From positions 20,806,001 to 20,870,000 of the forward strand of contig JAFFJZ010000004.1 of NCBI GenBank assembly GCA_018340375.1: a stretch of DNA of 64,000 nucleotides, in the 5' to 3' direction. A model generated the notes under the pieces. The model ran no database searches. It was given only the letters and a program-made list of their open reading frames with translations, and was not told the DNA's origin. This DNA comes from Gonatopus flavifemur. Lineage: Eukaryota; Arthropoda; Insecta; Hymenoptera; Dryinidae. Made by a program: the position numbers and the translations under genes. Shown here piece after piece: positions 24,019-34,268 of the stretch (position 1 is its first letter; each line of letters starts with the position of its first letter).

Positions 24019-24213
24019 TACTAGTGTGTCCAAAAAATAAGGTGACATTTGAATTTCAACTGTGTGCGCAAATGTATTTTGGGAAGTGCTCTTATTTTTA
24101 GGTGAGTAAGACTGTCTTGGATATCCATGCCAAGGGTCATATGAAAATATTCATTAGTGTTTGAGGTGCACTTCGTTTTGTAATCTGCTGAAAGTGAATT
24201 GTTCGATTTTTAT

Positions 24214-24606
24214 AATGTCTGTATTTGTTAAGCAAAGAATTTGTATTGAATTTTGTTTACGGAATGAATTTTCTGCTTTTGATTCGTCAAGGATGGTGCG
24301 GAAAGCCTTTGATGATGAGGCTATGTCGAAAAAAAATGTTTAGGAGTGGTAAAAAGAGTTCCTAGAAGGTCAAGAAGTGTCCCGGTCGACCATCAACTTC
24401 AACAGACAAAGTTCATGTTCGAAAAATTAGAGATTCGGTGCTCATAAATCGTCGATTAACGATTAGAGATCTTGCTGATGATGTTGGTATTTCAAAAGGA
24501 TCAGTCAAAACCATTTTGAGAGATGTTTTGGGCCTCAGACGCGTCAAATCTCGATTGGTACCGAAAACATTGAATTTCCTGGGCAAAACATCGTCGCGTT
24601 GAAGTA
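24214..24606 (+). pseudogene. mariner piece 1: N-terminal DNA-binding region
   Basis: From ATG 24214: MSVFVKQRICIEFCLRNEF, then SRMVRKAFDDEAMSKK, a stop, and EWKEF-like sequence. After frameshifts, DDVGISKGSVKTILRD, LRRVKSRLVPKTLNFL and HRRVEV follow. It stops at GTTGAAGTA, where the first insertion begins. Confidence 0.85.
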
Positions 24607-26230
24607 CCCGTGTGAGAATTGATTATTGGCGGCAGTTTGAGCCACACTAGGCGTCCTCGTTTTATTTCAGGCCCTGTTTTTCGGTTACCCTTATAGGGCT
24701 TAGACAGGATTGTCACGCGCTCATCTTCAGAGCCTGCATAGTATTCTGAACTTGGGCCTATGTAGGACACCCATGATGAAGCTATTGTAGGCGATGAAAC
24801 TAGGATTTTCAAAAGGATAATAAATTGTTGCGAATATCATCAAATTGAATGAATATTGCACAGAGGAAACTTCCTCGATTGAAAATTGGGCTATCCAAGG
24901 CCCTATCTGTGCCCAGACCACTTCGACTTGAGTCCAGACACGGCCTGGAATGAGCCGATTCCAATTTCTATTTGCGTATTCCACCCAACATTACTTCGTT
25001 CATACATCATCGGACTGTATCAAAAAACAGAACAGCCTCATTCAGTCTTGGAATGAACCATACCGTGATGTTTTTTCCGATTTTTTGACATTGTTCACCG
25101 ATAGTGTAAATACAGTAATCACGGATGAATTATTTTTTTGGGGGCATACACCGCACAGTAGGCCAGATGACTGGAAAAACTGGCCAAAAGTCGAGTCCAG
25201 ATTTTTCAAAAACAAGTATATAAGTTCAAGTGCACTTGGTGAATATCTTAAGGGGATCCAAACATTGGTGTTCAATTGGTGGTAAGTTGAAAATGAATAA
25301 TTGCATATCAAAAGTGGATGAAGCTATGTTGAAAATTTCTAAGTATTTTAATCCAGTTGAGAAAATTCATCACAATATGCATGGTTTCTTCATCTCATAA
25401 CTTCACTACAATCAGAAAAGGAACAGAACGAGGAGAACGATGTGTTACAAGGCATGAGTGCATGATTTTACGAATATTTTCTATGTAACTTTCATTTTGT
25501 CCACGCTATCAAGAGGTCGTTCCGCGTTCAATTCACACCAGACCAGGATTAATGTGTTACTATTGCTGTGTACTAGAAGTTCAATCGGCGCTTTTTTTGC
25601 GCTTCTCGCAGAAAACGTCCGATAAAGTATAAATATGTTGTGTAAACCCCATTTACTGTGAAGTAGATGACAAGAGAAAATCACAAAAATTAAAAATTGC
25701 AGCAGAACATTTTGCAACTTGTTATTCAGGGGCTTTTCGAAGTGACTCATTACGGATTTGGTAATTGAAATGTAAAATTCAAAATGGCGGGTCTAATATG
25801 CTGGACGGACATTTCCAAATCCATAGAATTCGCTCAACATTTTCGTCACTCGGAGATTTTGGAGGGTGCTGATTGCACACTTGGGATTAAGAGAACCAAA
25901 TTTGGATTTGTAGATTCAATATGGCACACGGTGAGCCATATCACTTTCGGAGCTGGCTAAAAGTCGATTTCGGAATTTCGTGAAAATCAGTATAGAGATA
26001 AGGTAAATGAGTCCAATTACGTTCGATGGATATATATTGAGTTAATTCAATAGTTATTATTCCATTGGTAGTGATCAGTGCTGGATTGATGGTTATCGAG
26101 GCCCCTGGGCGCTTGATCATATGAGGCCCCTTGTAAGAAAATTTTTTAGGGTATTCTCTTTCTTTGGAACTTTGAGAAATTTGAGCCCCCCCCCCCCAGG
26201 AGCTCGAGGCCCATCGCTCATCATTCGTGG

Positions 26231-26650
26231 TACCCGATGCCTACAACACTCCACAAAATCTTGATGCATGGTGCTGAAATTATTAAAACGAGCATGCTTC
26301 CTGTGGGTGCAATGGGCAAGGAGGCATCGGAATGCAGGAATAAAGATTACAAAAGATATAGACAATGCCACAGTCGAAAAAGTAGTCGTTTAACAAATTT
26401 GGAAGATATTTTTTTCCGCATGATGGATTCTTAAGATCCAATTTTATCAAGTTTGAGTCTTGAAAAAAGGCTCCAACGAGCCAAAAAACTCCCTTTCCCT
26501 CAAACTGTACTTGATCCATTAGAAATCCCTTTGAACTCCGACGCTGAAAGTGAAACTGAAATTTGCGATGAAGACATACCTGGTCTTCAAGAAACTTCCA
26601 AATCTTCAAATAACCTGGACTTGATTAACGAACAGGAAGCATATTTTTAG
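26231..26650 (+). pseudogene. Transib-like transposase C-terminus with one nonsense codon
   Basis: One frame reads MPTTLHKILMHGAEII, SMLPVGAMGKEASECRNKDY, RHSRKSSRLTN-like sequence and FFRMMDS. A TAA at 26432 follows, then DPILSSLSLEKRLQRAKK to the stop near 26650. The HKxLxHGxEII / EAxExRNKDxKxxR / SDPILSS pattern is, as I recall it, the conserved C-terminal region of Transib transposases. The location within matching TIRs supports this. Catalytic residues upstream are lost. Confidence 0.75.
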
Positions 26651-26665
26651 TATAACATTAATCAT

Positions 26666-26875
26666 TCATGAAAGGCAAGGGGACTCACGATGAACAAGCA
26701 CCCCAATTCGTGAGAGGCAAGGGGACTCACGATGAACAAGCATCCTGATTCGTGAGAGGCAAGGGGCCTCACGATAATCAAGCACCCCGATTTGTGAGAG
26801 GCAAGGGGACTCACGATAATCAAGCACCCCGATTCGTGAGAGGCAAGGGGACTCACGTTAATCAAGCACCTCAAA
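26666..26875. repeat. 42-bp minisatellite, five units
   Basis: The unit contains CGTGAGAGGCAAGGGGACTC, then ACGATAATCAAGCACC. GGCAAGG recurs at about 26674, 26716, 26758, 26800 and 26842. Because 42 is divisible by three, one frame encodes repeated RGKGTHDNQAP peptides. That frame is not the one used by the transposase fragment just upstream. Confidence 0.9.
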
Positions 26876-27059
26876 GGAAGCAGAAATCTACTACGTCTAC
26901 GTCGTTGCTGCTGGGTGATGCAAAAAGTAGAGGATATGCATCTGAATTTTGAAACCCGAAAATCAATCACTCTAAGAACCTTCAAGTGGTGAATTTCAGG
27001 GGATTCTCATAGATGTTTGTTAACTTATAATTATGTGTGTGAATTTTCGATCACCATCC

Positions 27060-27360
27060 TTGATTTGAATATTTTTTACTCCCAATTAGTAATCAGTCAT
27101 CCTGAAAATCCCTGATTGGAGAGTTTCAAGGGAATTCGATCAATTCTGAATTTTCTATCCACCATATCGCATACGCCATCTTGAATTTTCACAATTTGAC
27201 TCCAAATTCGTGATCAGCGACCCCAAAAACCCCTGAGTGAAGAGTTTCAAGGAAATTCGGGGTATTCTGAAATTTTTATCCGCCATATTGGATCCGTCAT
27301 CTTGAATTTCCCAAATTTGATTCCAGATTCGTAATCAGCGACCCCAAAAACCCCTGTACA
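27060..27360. repeat. Subterminal about 122-bp repeat of the Transib-like element
   Basis: ATCAGYGACCCCAAAAACCC recurs near 27089 (diverged), 27211 and 27333. It is followed by GAGTTTCAAGG and CCATATNG/CCATCTTGAATTT. The inverted form of the unit is found in the larger Transib-like element at 30575-31120. Confidence 0.75.
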
Positions 27361-28579
27361 CTGAGTTACAAACGATTCTGCCGAAAATTTGGATTTTGGC
27401 CAGTTTTTAGTGTGATCTGGCCCACTGTGCACCGCCAGAAAGTCGAAATTACCAATACGATTTTAGTAAATTTGCTTTCCAAAGTAGGTTTATATTCAAG
27501 AGAGGAATGATTATAAGGGCAAGGCCCTATGCAGGCTGTAGTTGGGTGCAGTCAGCTTTTCAAAACGTGGAAAACGTTGGAAATACAGCTTGGCCCCCCA
27601 TGGATAGTATACAGGCATGTTTAAATCAAGATCTGCGGGAGAATACGGGAAGCCTTGCAACGTCCCACCATTAAGACTGTAGTTGGTGTGCCTAGATTTC
27701 CAAAACCGGGGAAAAAATTGGTAATGTAGCGTGGCCCCATATGGACTTTATATGGGTGTACCTGACTTTGAGAAATCAGGCTGAATATCAGCAACCCGAC
27801 TAGGCCCCTTAGTAGCTAAGGTAAGGACACTCTTAAGTTCGGATACTCAATATAAGCCCATACGGGGCCTATATTCAATACAGGACGCCCGGAAAAATTT
27901 TCACACGGGTAGGATTTGGCGTAGTATTGACAGGAAAGGCTTGGCAATGTATAAATATTCAATATCGATTAACAGCAAATGGACGAATTTTGATTATCAG
28001 CCCACGTTCAATTCACAGTTCCACCAGGTTCGGCTTATGCTTGGTCCAACATTGAACGATAGATTCTAATTTAAAATGAGGATCATTTGGAATGTAGTTG
28101 AATATTGCCACAAATTTTGACCTAGTCTCGATAAAAATTATTTTTCAATGTAGCGCCGATAACTGGTAATAACACGGCTCAATATTACTATGCCCTTTCA
28201 TTGAACATTCATCTCTTCCATTGCCATTTCTCCATCAATGATGGGAATCCATTAGAAAAAACATATTGATGGACCATAAAATAATGTTATGGTTCCAGGT
28301 TTGTGCCGTGCTTGGGTTCCAAGCTTCGTCCATACTTCATCCATGTTGCGCCAACAGTAAATTTCTATGTAAGTTTTTCGCAATCATTCTACAGCGGAAT
28401 GAATTTTAATAAAAAATTTTGTATCAATGAAGACTTTTCGTTAAAAATCACGGATTCTTTTGATTTAGTTCAAACACTGGATGCGCAGGTTAGGACATCC
28501 TAAATTTTTATATCCAATATAAGCCCACACGGGACCTATATTCAATACAGGACGCCCGGAAAAATTCCTACACAGGTGT

Positions 28580-28790
28580 GTGAAACAATGCTTTCTGACT
28601 ATCAGGACAACATGAAAGCATTATTACGGGGGATGAGACGTGAATTTATACTTACGACTCGAAAACGACCGATCGATCAAGTGAATATTGCGCTAAAAGT
28701 GAGGCAAAACCAAAAAAACCGCGCCAAATTCACTAAAAAATCAACGTTATGTTGACTGTATTCTTCAATTATCGTGGTGTTGTGCATCCA
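28580..28790 (+). pseudogene. mariner piece 2: first catalytic region
   Basis: It continues directly from piece 1: CETMLSDYQDNMK, then, after a frame change, GDET followed by a stop where mariner has W. YDSKTT-like, AKSEAKPKKPRQIH-like and LTVFFNYRGVVHP sequence follow. The first catalytic D is retained. Confidence 0.85.
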
Positions 28791-28792
28791 GA

Positions 28793-29246
28793 CCCAAGTA
28801 CCCTGGTTAAAAGAATCCATCACTTCTGACAAATGAAATTAAATAAGATTTGGCCAGAACATTGTCCGAGAATCAATGAGATTTGGCCAGATTCAGTGAG
28901 ATTTGGCGAGAATCGACTGTTCTTTCTGACCAAATCTCGTTGACATTTGCTGGATGAGATTCGGCCAGAACATTGTCCAAGTTCAACTGTAATTTAGTGA
29001 GATTTGGCGAGAATCAATGGTTTTTTTAAACCAGGGTAGCACAAGAACTTCTCAAATATGCTATGGTGATTCTATGAATGTGGAGGGGATGTGCGAATGA
29101 GACTATTTTGGATAAATTCGTTAAGATATTCTATGGAGGTGCATAGCACATGATTATTCGAAACAGTCTCATTTGGAGGTTCTATGCATGTTTGTAGGAT
29201 TTTCCAAACACGCTCTTAGCATTTCTAACCTCTTCTGTTACTTGGG
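28793..29246. mobile_element. CCCAAGTA-ended MITE hosting a second MITE
   Basis: With the inner MITE removed, the left end reads CCCAAGTAGCACAAGAACTTC-like sequence. The right end, inverted, reads CCCAAGTAACAGAAGAGG. GA flanks both sides (28791-28792 and 29247-29248). Removing the element and one GA restores the mariner reading VHPDFLPPG across the junction, confirming the boundaries. Confidence 0.85.
28801..29036. mobile_element. MITE, CCCTGGTTAAAAGAATCCAT family, copy 2
   Basis: The left end is CCCTGGTTAAAAGAATCCAT and the right end, inverted, is CCCTGGTTTAAAAAAACCAT. TA lies on both sides (28799-28800 and 29037-29038). The interior repeats GAGATTTGGCCAGA and GAACATTGTCC words, as in the copy at 10645-10881. 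Confidence 0.92.
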
Positions 29247-29248
29247 GA

Positions 29249-29397
29249 CTTCCTCCCGCCGGGTCGAACTCTCAACAAAGAATATTATTCGAGCGTTATG
29301 TGTCGTTTACGTGAAGCTATTCGCCTAAAGAGACTGGAATTATGGCTAGACAACTCCTGGTTTTTGCACCACGAGAATATACCGGCTCACAGTAGTC
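29249..29397 (+). pseudogene. mariner piece 3: region before and including the second catalytic motif
   Basis: It reads FLPPGRTLNKEYY, then, after a frameshift, CRLREAIRLKRLELWLDNSW and FLHHENIPAHSS. The second catalytic D is replaced by E (HHEN). The piece ends at CCGGCT, the target of the third insertion. Confidence 0.88.
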
Positions 29398-29792
29398 CAA
29401 AAGCTCAAAAACCTGACCAAAACTATAAGACGTTTGCTGATTCATCTGAAGCGCTCTGTCTGAGGGTTTTCGAGGTCACTGATTACAAATCCGCAGCTAG
29501 ATTTTGAAAATCCAAGATGGCGGATACATCATGGTGGACAGTTTTACGGTATCAGGCTTCCATTTCCTGGACGGAATTTCCCCCTGGAAATTGTCTCGAA
29601 ATTTTTTCCCATGTGGAAGGAATTTCCGTGGATATAATTCCTTATGGTCAAAATTTCCCGCGGTGTGTTTGATTTTTGTGCGGCAATTATAAGATGTTGG
29701 CCGGTAAAATTTATACGTTTGTCGTATCGCACGTGGGTTCGCTTTAAATTTGTTCGTTTGGATTTCCTGATATTATTTGAGGCTTTGATTGA

Positions 29793-30197
29793 GACAGATT
29801 TTTTGTACGAAATGAAGATGTACTGCAAGAATTTTTGAACCCCTTCGAAAGTCCTTGGATTGGTGTGTTGGATCGGCGTGGAGTACGTGAAAGCGGCCGG
29901 TTTGATATCTCCTTGTGGAATCATTATGATTCTGTGATGGAAGATGGAGTTCGTACAACCAATGCCGTTGAAGGATGGTATCATTCTTTCAATGGCAAAG
30001 CTCAAGCGGCTCATCTGTCTCTCTGGAAGTTTTTGAGTTTGTTGCAATCTGTGCAAGGTTTGACGGAAGCTAAGATTGCTCAACTACGGACTGGATTATC
30101 TCCGCCTGCGAGGAAGAGAGAGTATATTCATTCCGATTCCCGGCTGAGAAAGATTGTGTCTGAGTTTGATGATAGTGATGTTGATGGGTATTTGTGA
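29793..30197 (+). pseudogene. Mutator-like (MULE) transposase C-terminal fragment
   Basis: The frame reads NPFESPWIGV, SGRFDISLWNHYDSVME, TTNAVEGWYHSFNGKAQAA, then SLWKFLSLLQSVQGLTEAKI. It ends SDVDGYL at 30197. The pattern TxNAVExWHxxF followed by an xxWKF helix is typical of insect MULE transposase C-termini, often found with FLYWCH fingers. The rest of the protein is missing; the frame upstream is broken by TGA at 29790. Why it lies inside a Transib-like element is unclear: capture, or an older insertion. Confidence 0.72.
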
Positions 30198-30574
30198 GTT
30201 GTAATATATGATTAGAGTTTTTTTTTCTTTGTTCATGATTCTTCTCCAGAAACATGTAATTTATGTATGCGTTTGAATCAAAATTCATGTTCTGAGTATG
30301 ATCATTATGCAATTGTTTTTTTTTGCTTTAATGAGTGGGGTGAATGAGTTGCTGATAAAGATGTTTCAGACGGGTCTGTTCATTTCTGGCTGGGGTATGA
30401 GTGTTTGGAGGAGTTCTGTGTGGGTTTTTTTTGCCTGGGAGAGTTTTTTCCGGGGGGAATTTTGTTCGGGGAAAGGTTTGCGGGACAATTTCGTTCAGGA
30501 AATTATGAGCGGAGAAAAAGTGTCCTGTAACCCAGTTTTACAAAAAATGTTTGGATATTAATGAAATTCAACCC

Positions 30575-31120
30575 CGGGGGGTTTTTGGGGTCACTGATGA
30601 CGAATCTGAATTCTATTTATCCGAAAACAGAATGGCTGATCCAATATGACAGACATGTTTCCTGAAAGATGTTGGGATAACGCTAAAATTCGACACCGGG
30701 GGCCCACCTAACACATCACAGTCTTCGTAACGAGAACGTTGCTGCAACAAGCTGGTTGCGAGTAATTTCACACTCAAGCATGTAACAGGTTACATTACAT
30801 CTGTTTTATAATTATATCATTGCGTCTACATTGGTGATATAGTCAACACAAAATATCAATATAAAAGACGTAATGTAACCTGTTACATGCTTGAGTGTGA
30901 AATTACTCGCAACCAGCTTGTTGCAACAAAGTTCTTGTTACAAAGACTGTGATGTGTTAGGTGGGGGGTTTTTGGGGACACTGATGATGAATCTGAATTC
31001 TATTTATCCGAAAACAAAATGGCTGACCCAATATGTCAGACATTCTTCCGAAGAAATGTTTGGATAACGGTGGAATTCACCACTGGGTGTTTTTGGGGCC
31101 GCTGATGAAAAATTCGAATC
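30575..31120. repeat. About 122-bp subterminal repeats, three units, split by a foldback element
   Basis: GGTTTTTGGGGTCACTGATG or a close variant recurs near 30580, 30968 and 31087. It is followed by GAATCTGAATTCTATTTATC and AAAATGGCTGAYCCAATATG. Removing the 263-bp foldback gives spacings of about 125 and 119 bp. Confidence 0.78.
30703..30965. mobile_element. Foldback element with about 105-bp near-perfect arms
   Basis: The left arm begins CCCACCTAACACATCACAGT and the right arm, inverted, is nearly identical through AGCATGTAACAGGTTACATT. The loop is about 50 bp and AT-rich. It interrupts the 122-bp repeat between runs of G. The high arm identity suggests recent insertion. Confidence 0.9.
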
Positions 31121-31499
31121 TCCCGCCCTCTTAAATTTTGAGGTCAGAAATTAGCGTTCCGGGATGAGAAAAATTTCATAAGATTTGATGGTGAAGATGA
31201 ACGTCAGTGTTGAGGGTACCATCAAATATCCCGCTCCGGTTTCAACAATTTCAATCTGAGTGATTTTTTTCTGAGAATGCTTCGTTAAAGATATAGCCAG
31301 CTGTCTTTCTCAAAACAGGACACCCTGAATAATTTATAGTGACATTATATGAGAATAAAAGTTTGCATCCTTTTGGAGTCTGTAGTTGAAAGTAGGGCTT
31401 CCTGTGGAAAAACCACCCTTGACCTTCAGGTGACTTTGAACGTAAAGGTGATGATCAAAGCCAAGGTCACCTTCAGATGCCTCTCCCTAAATCTTACAA

Positions 31500-31770
31500 T
31501 TTTCATCCACTCTCTAAAATTTTTAGAGTGAGATTTCACTCTTCAGTCAGCCAAAAGTGAGCCTGTTGAAATTTTGAGTGAAATTTCCACTCTTTTAGGG
31601 TGATATTCTGAGATTTGAGGTTAGAAACTCACAGCCACTTAAATTCTAGGCTCAATTTTCCTCTCTAACAGAGTGAGGGTTCACTCGAAATGAGTGAAAA
31701 TTTCACTTGGAGCGGACTGGCCCACTTCTTCACTCTTTCAGATTTAGAGAGTAGGCCATTCATTTAGAAA
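31500..31770. repeat. AGTGAAATTTCACT-word block
   Basis: Words AGAGTGAGATTTCACTC, GAGTGAAAATTTCACT and TTTCACTCTT occur in both orientations. The block is flanked by TCTAAAATTTTTAGAG. It is probably a degenerate MITE. Ends were not resolved. Confidence 0.45.
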
Positions 31771-33068
31771 ACGCTGCGTTCGAGATATATCCCTGGCGGA
31801 AATGTTACACCGTGTAAACATCGTGATTTTTGAGTGTAGTTGTGAATTTTTTACACCCACAGTACACCGAGAGCAGTCTCACCCAATTTACACCAAGAAA
31901 CAACCTCCAGCATTCTATGGTTGTGTACCGATACACCGAGTTCCCACCGAATCGACACTCTATTTTCACTGAGAATACACCGAAAGCTTTGCCACTCTGG
32001 GTACACCAATCCCCAGTTGGAATACGGATATACCGAATTTCTACCGAATGCACACCAAATTTACACCCAAAGTACACCGAGAGCAGTCTCACCCAATTTA
32101 CACCAAGAAACAACCTCCAGCATTCTATGGTTGTTTACCGATACACCGAGTTCCCACCGAATTGACACTCTATATCCGTATTCCAACTGGGGATTGGTTG
32201 GGTGGTTTTCTGGTGGCCCCCGAGTGAAACAGCTTCCGGTATACTCTCAGTGAGAATAGAGTGTCAATTCGGTGGGAACTCGGTGTATCGGCACCCAACC
32301 ATAGGATGCTGGAGGTTGTTTGTTGGTGTAAATTGGGTGAGACTGCTCATGGTGTACCGTGAGTGTAAATGTGGTGTGCATTCGGTAGAAATTCGGTGTA
32401 TCCGTATTTCGACTGGGAATTGGTTGGGTGGTTAATTTGATGGCAACTCGGTGTATCGGTACCCGACCACAAAATACTGACGCTGGTTTCTCGGTGTATG
32501 AAATTTACCGACTGTTTGTCGGTGTAAATTGGGTGAGATAGCTCTCGGTGTACTGTGGGTGTAAATTTGGTGGAAGTTCGGTGCATCCGTGGTCCGACTG
32601 ATTGGTTGGGTGGTTTTTCAGTGTACCCCGAGTGGAAGATGTTCAGGGGTTTTTGGAGTGAAAATTCAGGGTTAATTCGGTGGAAAATCGGTGTATTGGT
32701 ACCCGTCTACAAAATACTGGAGAAATTTACCGACTGTTTGTCGGTGTAAATTGGGTGAGATGGCTCTCGGCGTACTGTGGGTGTAAATTCGGTGTGAATC
32801 CGGTAGAAATTCGGTGCAACCGAATGCCGACTGGGGATTCGTTGGGTGGTTTCTCGGCGTACCCCGAGTCAGACGGGTTCAGGCGTTTTTCTTTCAGCAA
32901 AAATTGAGTGTTATTTGATGGAAAGCCGGTGTATCGGTTCCAATCCAGTGGACACTCGATGTTCTGGTATCCGACCACAAAATACTGGAGGTTGTTTCTT
33001 GGTGTGAATCGGGTGAGATAGCTCTCGGTATACTGTGAGTGTAAATTCGGTGTGAATTCGGTGACCTA

Positions 33069-34268
33069 CACGGAGAGAAATGTATGGTAATATTTACCAT
33101 GCTAACATAGTATTCGTTCTTATTTTATTGAAAATCGTAAATGTTACTATGTGAGAATAGAATCCTTCGCCATTTTTCTGGCAATGATTACTATACTACA
33201 TAGAAATCAGACAAATAGAACTCAAAGCAATGTAAAACGGTACTGATTACCATGCTACAATAGCTGTCATTCCAGTTAATGAAAATATGCACTCTGTGGG
33301 CAATATCGACACGACGTGTATAGACATACATATCACTGCAAAAACTGATATCTTATTCTAAGATACTTTTGTAGTGACTTTTAAAACATTTCAAAATGTT
33401 ACTGTAATCATATTCAAAACACAAAACTACGTTTTCATTCAAAACACGACGTATTTGATTGGCAAACAAAAATGTTTGAAAGCTGTATGTAGGAACATAA
33501 CCTCGAATTACTATCACGTCAACGTCAAAGTGAAGAACAAGAACAATGTATACGAAATGTATATTGTGCCATTTTGAAACAAAATTACACGAGATTCTAA
33601 TCAACTGTATGATGAAAAATCATCAATTCAATCAATTTTTTCAATTCAAATGTTATAAACCACACTTCTATGATCTGCTTCGAAAACAAACATATATAAA
33701 CGTCAGTGTGGCGAAATAAGATACTGATGTGTCCAGTTAAAACAGTCAAGTGTTTGATTTGAATTATCAAACACATCATATCTTATTTTGAGACACATCT
33801 TCGACGGCAATTTTTGCAGTGATATTATACGTATTATTACGGTAGTCGGCCCACTATTAATAATCAAGTAAAAACACAGTTGTTATTTAGAAGACTGATA
33901 TAATTTGTTTCTGACTGTGTGCTCCCTTTTCTTTCTATTAACCATTCCATAACCTAATTTATTTATTTATAACCTCATTCACTGAGAAGCCTTGTGTGTA
34001 TATACATGTCAATAGTTTAATTTAGGTTATAATCAATGCAAAAATCATGGTCAATATTACTTAGCATTGGATTCATGTTTAGTTGCATAGTACTGTCTCC
34101 AATGTAACATGGTAATCATTACTATGTTAACAGGGCTAATGTTACCACATAAAATCGGTAGCATCACTATGTCAAGTGACTCGCACCATCTAAAAATTTT
34201 CGTCACCATGTAACATAGTAATCATTCCCATGCTACATTGAGAATATAACTATTCTTTTCTCTCCGTG
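33069..34268. mobile_element. 1.2-kb MITE with CACGGAGAGAAA ends
   Basis: The left end is CACGGAGAGAAATGTATGG and the right end, inverted, is CACGGAGAGAAAAGAATAG. TA flanks both (33067-33068 and 34269-34270). Removing it rejoins the GGTGTAAATTCGG word field. The interior repeats the CATGGTAA/TTACCATG and ATGTTACTATG words. It hosts another MITE at 33334-33821. Confidence 0.9.
33334..33821. mobile_element. 488-bp MITE, CACTGCAAAAA ends, innermost level
   Basis: The left end is CACTGCAAAAACTGATATC and the right end, inverted, is CACTGCAAAAATTGCCGTC. ATAT lies on both sides (33330-33333 and 33822-33825), suggesting a 4-bp duplication. TAAGATA-type words near both ends are also inverted. Short open frames within have no recognisable motif. 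Confidence 0.78.

Larger units (their letters stand above)
25154..27429 (+). mobile_element. Transib-like transposon remnant, 2276 bp
   Basis: The left TIR is CACAGTAGGCCAGAT and the right TIR, inverted, is CACAGTGGGCCAGAT. Both continue to AAAAACTGGCCAAAA. The 5-bp direct repeat CACCG flanks it (25149-25153 and 27430-27434). The paralogous uninterrupted site at 57323-57327 has one CACCG. A CAC start resembling the RAG heptamer CACAGTG and a GC-rich 5-bp target duplication are hallmarks of Transib. A transposase C-terminus lies inside. Confidence 0.9.
24607..28577 (+). mobile_element. CCCGTGTG-ended element, copy A, with two right ends and a Transib insertion
   Basis: The left end is CCCGTGTGAGAATTGATTAT. 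One right end finishes at 27909 (inverted: CCCGTGTGAAAATTTTTCCG), flanked by TA at 27910-27911 like the TA at 24605-24606. A second right end finishes at 28577 (inverted: CCTGTGTAGGAATTTTTCCG). About 580 bp of unrelated sequence lies between the two. The interior matches copies at 54964-55589 and 56782-57798, with recurring GGGCCTA/TAGGGCC words. It is non-coding apart from the nested Transib. Confidence 0.8.

Noticed and set aside
26660..26880. CRISPR-like regular repeat
   Set aside because: The five 42-bp units are contiguous with no unique spacers; it is a minisatellite in an animal genome.
29544..30083. 179-codon minus-strand open frame
   Set aside because: Antisense shadow of the MULE fragment, which has recognisable protein similarity on the plus strand.
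31805..32907. Several open frames of 75-111 codons on both strands
   Set aside because: They translate the GGTGTAAATTCGGTG word field and change with repeat unit, so they are not genes.
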